The position numbers were made by a program, and so were the translations under genes. Below, piece by piece: positions 57,029 to 64,000 of a stretch of 64,000 nt of DNA (position 1 is the stretch's first letter; the number at the start of each line of letters is the position of its first letter). The stretch spans positions 434,001 through 498,000 of the forward strand of contig JANBPU010000002.1 of NCBI GenBank assembly GCA_027575805.1, in the 5' to 3' direction. The stretch comes from Mycoemilia scoparia. Its lineage: Eukaryota > Kickxellomycota > Kickxellomycetes > Kickxellales > Kickxellaceae. The notes beneath the pieces were generated by a model. It had not been told where the DNA came from and made no database searches. It saw only the letters and a program-made list of their open reading frames with translations.

Positions 57029-58225
57029 ATGCCAACCCAGCTCGAAAACAATACTCCGGCTGCTGAAGTCAATGCAGTAAAGAAGGAGGATGCCCTGAAT
57101 GGCGATGTCAACGGAAAACATCAAAGTTCTGATGCCCCACAACAAAGAGAAGACTCTGCTGGACTGGTGGAGTTCAACAAGTCCGCCGATGCTGACGCCA
57201 CAGATAGCCCTATTTTGAAAGCAAGCGATCCACAAATAGGTGCCTTTTTATTGCCCACCAAACCAGAAGGCACCTCCAGCAATGCAGTGGAGAAAGAGCA
57301 ACCCATTAAATATGACATCGGCGAGACTTTCGCCAAGGAAGAGACCTTCAAGGGCCTTCCATCGCCATTCAAACCAGCAGAGTCCCCTGTCATCGACTCC
57401 GGGCGAAGAAACTCCCACAACTCGACCATAAAGTTTGAAATGGAGGATTCTGAAGCTAGGTTTAAAGCCATTTCCGAAGGACTCAAAGATTATGCTGAAG
57501 TAACCACACCATCCCCTTCAGCCGATGGGCCCAATAGCAACAAGAAAAAGAATAACCGCTCTTCTGTTCATTTTTCAGTCCTAAGTCGATCATTACAGTC
57601 AGCTAAGGAACGCAGCCAAGGTCTTGCTAGGCAGTGTTCTGTCTCATATAACAAAGTAGGTATCTATATCACAATTCTACAAATATATATAAATATGATG
57701 TACAATACCTTCAAGCTAAAATCATGCATTACTGTTATGCTTATGGATATTTAGCTTTTGAAGCCGCTATCAAAGCGCCAAAACAGAAGCAGTCTAGCAG
57801 ACGAAAAGGCATCGCCTGGAAAGAGCGATTCCAGGGCTGATGGTAAGGACGACGACGAAGCACTTTCGCCAAAGGAACATGCTGAAAATGGCACTTTCGA
57901 GTCCAAGGATGGTAGATATGCATCAGAAGTCCAAGTCGATTCTGCCATTAGTGTCGAAAACCCAAAGGAAAGGTATCAGGAGGATGCTAAGGAAAAGAAC
58001 ATTGAAGATTCGCAAGAAGAATCCGGCTCTGCTGTTTCGCGTCCGGGAAAAGGCAGGCTCTCAGCCAGCTTTGTGGGTAAAGCCAAGGGCATGTTTAAAA
58101 AGCTTAAGCTCCAGCGCAAGTCGGGAGAATCGTCCTCACCAAAATCCAAAGAGCACGAGCAACAACAAGAACAGCCGCCTACAATAACCACAGAAGTAGC
58201 TATATCCACGCCCATGGTAGTATAG
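57029..58225 (+). CDS. hypothetical Ser/Lys/Glu-rich, probably disordered protein
   Basis: Two exons (57029..57655, 57755..58225) encode 365 residues with a phase-0 intron. The sequence is rich in Ser, Lys, Glu and Asp with almost no aromatic core, so mostly disordered. Recognisable local features are GLPSPFKPAESPVIDSGRRN, SSVHFSVLSRSLQSAKERSQ, and a basic C-terminal segment SFVGKAKGMFKKLKLQRKSG that could bind membranes or nucleic acid. Many S/T-P and R-x-x-S sites suggest phosphorylation. No family was recognised. Confidence 0.7.
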
Positions 58226-58600
58226 TATGGTAAAATCATTGTTTAATTGTCCACAAGTTAGTTTTTTTTTCAATATTTCATACGAACAAGCATGGTTCAT
58301 TAGTACCTTCAATTCCACTATAACCACACAAGTATCGCTTAGCCTTTTAATATAACGCGAATCCAGTATTTTAATAATATTAATATTCATAAAAAATTAT
58401 CTTGCTAAAGAGTATGTTGTAGTAGCACGGAAAATATGAATAGAGTGGAAATTTTATTCAAAAAGATCAAAGATGGTACAAAAGGATGACTAATATATAA
58501 AATGACAGTATGTAGGGTATTCGATTGAAGGAATATAGCTCAACATTACGATCTTCTTGAAACTATCTGCTATTGTGATTTATGGTGCTAAGCCATGAAA

Positions 58601-59701
58601 TTATATACGAAGCAAGACCTTGCCAGTGGCTTTTCTGGTCTCTAGATCTGTGTGAGCTTTACCAGCTTCCTCCAATGGGTACTCTTTGTATACATTAATA
58701 TCAAGACTTCCGTTAGCGATCAGGTCGAAGACACCCTTGGAAGCTTCATCAAACTCTTCTTTGGTGGTAATATAGTTAAACATGCTGGGTCTGAGCAGCG
58801 AAAGGTTTCCTGGGGTAAGGGAAAGTATGTCAATAGGGTCAACCTTTCCTGATGCATTGCCGAAAGATATGAGTGATCCAAGGCGACGAAGGGACTGGAG
58901 GCTGGTCTGGAATGTGCTCTTTCCAACGCCATCAAAGACTACATGAACACCTTCGCCATCAGCAATTTCCTTCACTCTCTTGGGTATGTCCTCATCATAT
59001 AACAGGACATGTTGAGCTCCAAGCTTCTTAATTATTTCGGCCTTCTCCTGGGTCGAGGTAGTTCCAATGACTTTTGCACCAAAAGCCAGGCATATTTGAA
59101 CTAGCAGACGTCCAGTTCCACCTGCCCCCGCGTGGACCAGCACCCAATCTCCCTTCTTGACTGCATATGACCTGGTTGTCATACAATAGGCCGTCAAGGC
59201 TTGAAGCAAAGCAGCGGCACCAATTTTTTCGCTGACAGCTTCGGGTAGGACGGTCGCCTTGGCTGGAGATGCAAGTGTATATTCGGAATAAGCCCCTGAA
59301 TTCACCAAATAAGCAACTCGGTCGCCAACCTTAAAGCCTTCCACGCCTTCTCCTACTGCTTCGACGCGGCCAGATCCTTCTTTACCAAGGGATAGTGGTA
59401 GAGTGTCTTTATAAAGGCCAGTCCTAAAATATATATCTATGAAGTTGATACCACTATAGCTGTTTTTGACAAGTATCTTTCCAGGCTCTACTTCTGGTTT
59501 AGGTACGTCCTTATACTGAAGGACCTCGATGCCGCCACACTGTTGTATTATTATCGACTTCATCTTGGTGCTATGTTGTTGGCTAAAAGCTTTAAAACGA
59601 TTGGGCTGGAATTTGTAAATGCAATTTGTAAAGTTTGTAGTATTGGAAAGAAGAGTAAGCAATTGTAACTTGGTTAAAAGGCGCGAGTTGAAAATACTCA
59701 T
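58601..59701 (-). CDS. ZTA1: NADPH:quinone oxidoreductase, zeta-crystallin type (MDR family)
   Basis: A single exon encodes 366 residues; yeast Zta1 has 334. Residues 47 on (MKSIIIQQCGGIEVLQYKDV) match the zeta-crystallin start. The first 46 residues (MSIFNSRLLTKLQLLTLLSN) are basic and hydroxylated, a possible mitochondrial presequence giving two alternative products if the inner ATG is also used (inference). The groES-like part has NSYSGINFIDIYFRTGLY and GKEGSGRVEAVGEGV. The Rossmann motif is VLVHAGAGGTGRLLVQ. No structural or catalytic zinc ligands of the alcohol dehydrogenase branch are present, as expected. It reduces quinones using NADPH in the oxidative stress response. A family-1 MITE-like copy begins 36 bases upstream of the ATG. 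Confidence 0.92.
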   Translation of the reverse strand: MSIFNSRLLTKLQLLTLLSNTTNFTNCIYKFQPNRFKAFSQQHSTKMKSIIIQQCGGIEVLQYKDVPKPEVEPGKILVKNSYSGINFIDIYFRTGLYKDTLPLSLGKEGSGRVEAVGEGVEGFKVGDRVAYLVNSGAYSEYTLASPAKATVLPEAVSEKIGAAALLQALTAYCMTTRSYAVKKGDWVLVHAGAGGTGRLLVQICLAFGAKVIGTTSTQEKAEIIKKLGAQHVLLYDEDIPKRVKEIADGEGVHVVFDGVGKSTFQTSLQSLRRLGSLISFGNASGKVDPIDILSLTPGNLSLLRPSMFNYITTKEEFDEASKGVFDLIANGSLDINVYKEYPLEEAGKAHTDLETRKATGKVLLRI

Positions 59702-59737
59702 TTATAGATGTTGTTATATCATAAAAAGCGCTAAAAG

Positions 59738-59872
59738 TTAATTAGTAATGTGAGTGATTATTTTTGAAGGACCAAGTTTTACTAGTAGACCAGTTTCAAC
59801 CTACGTACTAGCCAGCCTATATTATAGTTGATAGTATTAATTTGGCCCTTCAAAAATAATGGCCCATATTGC
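59738..59872 (+). repeat. MITE-like element, family 1, copy 8
   Basis: Its inverted termini are longer than in other copies: GTTAATTAGTAATGTGAGTG then ATTATTTTTGAAGG on the left, and CCCTTCAAAAATAATGGCCC then ATATTGCTAATTAAC on the right. The interior has diverged from the common core. It sits next to the quinone oxidoreductase start. Confidence 0.8.
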
Positions 59873-60408
59873 TAATTAACCTCAAGAGTTTGTTATGCTA
59901 TAGATGTGCATATCGTATTTGTCAATCTTGCTTTCGTAACTGTAACAGAGATCTATACGGATTAGTAATACACCTCATTATACATTCTTACTTGAAATTA
60001 TAGTTGATTTTGGTCTTACAGCATGTTGGTTAGAGTTAGCTGGATTAAAGAACTTTTTAGTGAATTAGTTTCTTTGTTTATGCTGTTTGGTCTGCTTTAT
60101 ATTTGTGCTGCAGTTTTTGATTTTCCGTGATGAGTTATCATCCTCGCAACCAGAAATCAAGCGTAAAAGCTTATTCAATACGTATTTATCAACTTATTAT
60201 CTGGTTATGCAAATCATGACAAGTAGATAAATTGGCACATTATTTTGATAATTTGACAACTTTATTTGTAGCAAAATGTATGTATGTGATCTTTAATACT
60301 GGAGCAGCAAAGCAGTTAAAAAGAATACAAAAAAGTCAAAATGGAGTTATAAGGTGTTCTGAAAATCAGATAGTAAGGTGACGGAGATGGCAATGCTACC
60401 AAAAAGAT

Positions 60409-61602
60409 TTACTCGCTGCCACTATCCTCATCGTCATCAGTCTCGCTTTCTTCATCGGCTTCCTCAAGCCACTTGAAGAATGGTTGGGCCTGGGAATGGA
60501 TTTTGAGGACAAGCTCGGCATCAACATGCTTCTTTGAGGGCTTCTTGTTCCATTGATGGAATGTCTCCTCTTCGACAATCTCTTCATCATAGAGAGCCTT
60601 GAATATGAGGCCAGTCTTCTTCAAATGGGTGTCCATGTGCTCAGAAATGATAATAACAAAACTATCGATGGCTGCCTTCTGATGCTTGGACTCGGGCCCA
60701 AACTTGAGAAGTAGATCAGCGTGCTTTTTGATACCATCGATGAGTTGCTGGACGGGGGCTTCGGAGAAGAGTGCCAAAATAACTGCACGCAAGGCACGAT
60801 ATTTCTTGTGGATTCCGAGCTCTTTGGCCTTGGCATATATCTCATCATCCTCGGGTTTCTCATCAACGATATAGTTGCCAAGCACAGTGTTCTCATCAAG
60901 ATCCCCAACTTCTCCGGATTCAACTAGGCCGCCTGCAAGTTGCTTTTGGCGAAGTGCAATGGCCTCAGCGGACATGTCAAGCTTGGCAATCCACTTCTCT
61001 TCAGCCTCCTTGCTGTAGTCGTTCAAGGTGATACCAGCAGTGATGGTGGACAGCTGCACGTCGATGGGATCCTGGTTGCTATCCTCAGGGGATCCATTGC
61101 TAGATACGCCGTTGGCGCTTCCTGGGGTATCAGCAGTGGCATGCTGACCGCCATTATCATCCTTTAGGGGTGGGTTCTTCTGAATGAAGGTAGTAAGGCG
61201 GTGAGTAGGAATTACTTGGGTACGCTTACCACAAGCACCACATTTGCGTTGGATGTCGCGCTTCGAAACAACAAGCCTTGTTTCAGGGTTCTTGCATGAG
61301 CCACACAAGACGAACTTGTCAATAAAACCGTCGAGCAGGTCCTGAAGTTTTGAGGCATCGTGGGCACCGTTGACGATATAACGGTTGTTCTTGTCATCGC
61401 AAGATACTTGGGCGCCTAGCTCAATACCAAAGTACTTGGTGGTATAAGAAGGTGGCCTAGTCAGGGCGCGAGCAACGTTAACCATGTTGGGTATGACAGT
61501 CTTGATACCGTTTCCCTTTCCTTCGATTTTTGCCTCTAGCTTGGGCATTTTATAACGGTAGAACATATCTTCCACATCGCGGCGAACATTTATGGTAGCC
61601 AT
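60409..61602 (-). CDS. TIF5: translation initiation factor eIF5
   Basis: A single exon encodes 397 residues; yeast eIF5 has 405. eIF5 is the GTPase-activating protein for eIF2 in the 43S/48S complex. The N-terminal GAP domain begins MATINVRRDVEDMFYRYKMP, with the catalytic arginine finger at R16 (FYRYKMP). The zinc ribbon has C100-x2-C103 and C121-x2-C124. The middle linker is acidic and low-complexity. The C-terminal W2 domain (about 235-385, with YRALRAVILALFSEAPVQQL and FFKWLEEADEESETDDDEDS) binds eIF2beta, eIF1 and eIF3c. The ATG at 61602 is the canonical start; an in-frame upstream TTG is ignored. The gene has no intron. Confidence 0.97.
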   Translation of the reverse strand: MATINVRRDVEDMFYRYKMPKLEAKIEGKGNGIKTVIPNMVNVARALTRPPSYTTKYFGIELGAQVSCDDKNNRYIVNGAHDASKLQDLLDGFIDKFVLCGSCKNPETRLVVSKRDIQRKCGACGKRTQVIPTHRLTTFIQKNPPLKDDNGGQHATADTPGSANGVSSNGSPEDSNQDPIDVQLSTITAGITLNDYSKEAEEKWIAKLDMSAEAIALRQKQLAGGLVESGEVGDLDENTVLGNYIVDEKPEDDEIYAKAKELGIHKKYRALRAVILALFSEAPVQQLIDGIKKHADLLLKFGPESKHQKAAIDSFVIIISEHMDTHLKKTGLIFKALYDEEIVEEETFHQWNKKPSKKHVDAELVLKIHSQAQPFFKWLEEADEESETDDDEDSGSE

Positions 61603-62613
61603 TTTCAATCGAATGCATTCAAATCAAGAATAAATATGTTTAAATGCGGTGCTGAGGTTCTAAGAAAGTAAAGACCTAGAGAAGCTTCTTATGTTGTTTC
61701 GAAATTGTTGTGCTGGATTTCCTCGATAACTAGGAATGCGAGGATAAGATTCAATTAAGTCAAAAGCCGTGTTGAAAATCACCGACATTAACCGGTGCGA
61801 AAATAAAATATTGTTTGGAGCGTAAGTGCAAAGTAAGTTGTATAAAAGCACAAGAAATAAACACAAAAAGTATTTATGCGATAAAAGTAGACTAAGAGCA
61901 AGATGGGGCTCAGGAGGCAGTGGTAGAGTTTGGCAGTTAAATAGTTTTGGGGAAACCTACAGCAAAAATAAAAATCTCACTATTTTTTGTGGTAATCACA
62001 AAATCCTGCAATCAGGGCTTGATGAAATGGCCAAATGGCCTTTTGGGCTGTTCAAGTATTTTTTACGCTCAGAGTTACCACAAGGAAGATAAGCCGGGTA
62101 AAAAAGGGTCAGTTTGGACCCAAGCGCACTGGTTCCATTATTGCAGAATCACTTTCTTTGTGCCTTTAGACCAGAGCCCATATTTTAGAAGACCTACTCT
62201 CTAGCCACACGCTGGACAGCTTTGATAAATGTGCCTTAAAGGCTTAGATCAAAGCAATCGATAGCCATAGCCAGGTATCTCACACACAGTTAACATACAA
62301 TAATGGCAGTCTTGCTCTCCTGATAGACTGTGCAATGGTGTATAGCATGTGGCTACCATGTTTTGAGGTCACATAAAATGTATATGGAGAAGTGGTGGTG
62401 ATTTTATAAATGAATTATAAATATTTTGCTACAAAGTAGGTGGTAAGCAAGATGTGTATTACGCGGGCTGGCTAATGTCGACACTGCTTTCCCATAACCA
62501 TGTTATAGCACATAGCAAGTGGTTAGTAGGAATGTATGCTTTTTTCAAACACTTGAAAATGGGTAGAGCGTGTATTGGTTTATAAAGGTCACTAGATAAT
62601 ATACAAATTCATA
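61603..62613. other. intergenic region upstream of eIF5 and Cwf18
   Basis: This is a divergent promoter region of 1 kb. I see no gene or repeat family in it. Confidence 0.55.
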
Positions 62614-63399
62614 ATGGAGGATGAGGCACGGAAACGCAAGGAAAGACTGCAGGCAATCAGAAAAGCTGGAAACAAACCAAAAGATTCAATGCAAGACACA
62701 GGAACTTCACAGGGTGATAAAAAAACGTAAGGGCCAAATATAGCTAGTTTTTGTCACTTTGATATTATCAAGAAAAGCTAGGGCACTTATGTAACCAGAA
62801 TATAATGCTTACTGTCAATTATAGGCAGATCAAGTTTAGAAACTACAAGCCAAGTGAAAGGCTAAGCGATGATCTTGACCAAGTGATACCAAAAGGGCCT
62901 CAAAGTGAAATAAAAGAGACTGTTGAGAAGCAGATGTCAGGTGTATTCGAAAAGGTCCTTGAAGAGGTTGAAGAGAAAGTAAATCAGGAGAATGTGGTAA
63001 GTAAAGCTGCATCATATGTTGCCAACTAAACTCAATGTTATAGACATGCATTATAATATTTGGTAAACCGATTTCATTAGGATATTGCGCAAATAGCTCT
63101 CAAGAAACCAAACATGGATTTGAAGAGAGATTTGGAAAAAAGGCTAGAGAAGCTGGAATCAAAAACCCAGGCAGCAATTGCTGAGATTATTCGTAAGTTT
63201 AGGAATTTATTGGTCATATTTATTTAGAAGAATCTTTACCAGACACTTGATATTCTTTTTATATGCTGTGTATAATTTAATAGGACAGCGCATAAAGGGT
63301 CAAAGCAAGGACTCAAGTGATGGCCTTTCTGAGGCAGTTATGACTCTCGAAAACCAAAAAGCTAAAGCGTCTCACAATAATGATGGAGATGAAGATTAG
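62614..63399 (+). CDS. cwf18: pre-mRNA splicing factor Cwf18 / CCDC12
   Basis: Four exons (62614..62726, 62825..62996, 63081..63192, 63284..63399) encode 170 residues; human CCDC12 has 166. The start MEDEARKRKERLQAIRKAGN is the conserved N-terminal helix, followed by IKFRNYKPSERLSDD (family block LKFRNYxP..), then ALKKPNMDLKRDLEKRLEKL and ERRTQ-like AEIIRQRIKGQ. The protein is a small helical component of the activated spliceosome (Prp19/NTC-associated). All junctions keep phase (2, 0, 1). It is convergent with the amidophosphoribosyltransferase gene, 163 bases between stops. Confidence 0.92.
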
Positions 63400-63562
63400 A
63401 GTTCAAGCTTTCCATATACTGCATTTATTAGCCACCACAAATCAATTAACAATAACAATAATAACCAAAAATAGTTTATTTGTACTACAAGTGCATTTGG
63501 CAATGCTGACTATTAAATACGAGCATATGAATCTACAGTGTCTAAGTGTGGATAGAAGCGGG

Positions 63563-64000
63563 CTATGCCTGAAGTATGTTGTGGAGACCAATTACTTCTT
63601 CAGCACGGGGGTTGTGCTTGTTCTTTGCACCATCAGAGCGAGCTGCCTCGAGCTCATCCAGGTATTCCTTTGTCACATCGCTGGTAACGTATCTACCATC
63701 AAACACCGATGTGTCGAACTGGGTAATGTCTGGATTATACTTGCGGCATGAGTCGATTAGGTCTTCTTTGTCCTGGAAAATTACTAGGTCAGCGCCAATG
63801 GCACTGGAGATCTCAGTCTCATTGCGATCAAAGGCAACAAGTTCAGCAGTACAAGGCATATCAATTCCATAGACGTTGGGGTAGCGGATGGCAGGGGCAG
63901 CAGATGCAAAGTAAACCTTCTTTGCGCCAGCATCGCGGGCCATCTGAACAATTTGCTCTGAGGTGGTACCACGGACAATAGAGTCATCAACAATAAGCAC
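63563..64000 (-). CDS. ADE4: amidophosphoribosyltransferase, C-terminal part (5' end outside the window)
   Basis: The visible 145 residues are the end of PurF/Ade4, the first committed enzyme of purine synthesis (glutamine plus PRPP to phosphoribosylamine). The PRPP-binding loop [20 protein letters not shown] is visible, followed by [40 protein letters not shown] and [20 protein letters not shown]. The tail ([24 protein letters not shown]) is typical of fungal Ade4. The frame is open to the window end, so the gene is partial for positional reasons only. No intron is seen. Confidence 0.95.
   Translation of the reverse strand: MLIVDDSIVRGTTSEQIVQMARDAGAKKVYFASAAPAIRYPNVYGIDMPCTAELVAFDRNETEISSAIGADLVIFQDKEDLIDSCRKYNPDITQFDTSVFDGRYVTSDVTKEYLDELEAARSDGAKNKHNPRAEEVIGLHNILQA

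Noticed and set aside
1..64000. tRNA, rRNA and CRISPR-type features
   Set aside because: I scanned for T-loop-like GGTTCGANTCC sequences, rRNA-like conserved blocks and regularly spaced repeats and found none that held up; the repeats present are MITE-like and microsatellite.

Overview
The window looks like nuclear chromosomal DNA of a fungus, probably an early-diverging filamentous lineage; Kickxellomycotina or another Zoopagomycota/Mucoromycota group is my guess and is not proven. The reasons are short spliceosomal introns (mostly 50-250 nt, GT-AG with some GC-AG), moderately AT-rich DNA, standard code, and a clearly fungal gene set: a GH16 cell-wall protein with a GPI signal, a Mup1-like permease, Pmp3 proteins and a fungal glycogen synthase. 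Several housekeeping genes absent or much altered in budding yeast are also present. All exon structures below were assembled by eye from splice sites, reading-frame continuity and family conservation; no alignment program was run.

Layout. 0-8 kb: the 3'-truncated end of an unknown gene, then a minus-strand array of three Pmp3/UPF0057 small membrane protein genes and one apparent decayed copy. 10-11 kb: a PGAP2/Cwh43-N (Frag1/DRAM) GPI-anchor remodelling gene. 13-27 kb: a gene-dense block with glycogen synthase, the PP4 regulatory subunit 3 (SMK-1/Psy2), the Cockayne syndrome A WD40 protein (ERCC8) and COG4, the last two convergent with only 81 bp between stop codons. 28-34 kb: two minus-strand paralogues with a nine-cysteine module of exactly conserved spacing that I cannot assign to any known family. 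35-39 kb: a GH16/CRH-like protein whose acid/base glutamate is an asparagine, and a LAT/Mup1 permease. 39-43.9 kb: gene-poor. 44-64 kb: a nine-exon NOSIP homologue, a small Ser/Arg-rich gene, 3-hydroxyacyl-CoA dehydrogenase, INO80C/Ies6, two unknown genes with a repeated YW motif, stomatin-like protein 2, an unknown Ser/Lys-rich protein, a zeta-crystallin-type quinone oxidoreductase, eIF5, the splicing factor Cwf18/CCDC12 and the 3' end of amidophosphoribosyltransferase.

Two families of short non-coding inverted-repeat (MITE-like) elements lie between the genes. Family 1 (about 100-130 bp, termini containing TTTTTGAAGGG) has at least eight copies, one inside an intron of the CSA gene. Family 2 (about 155-165 bp, termini near ATGGCA..TCTCC..AAAAGG) has three full copies and one fragment; two full copies flank the PP4R3 gene in opposite orientation.

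The genes are mostly independent housekeeping loci and not one pathway. Loose themes are the cell surface (GH16, PGAP2, Pmp3, Mup1), mitochondria (HADH, SLP2, perhaps the quinone reductase) and nuclear or genome maintenance (CSA, PP4R3, INO80C, NOSIP, Cwf18). The best candidates for something undescribed are the paired nine-cysteine proteins, the two MITE-like families and the likely non-catalytic GH16 protein.
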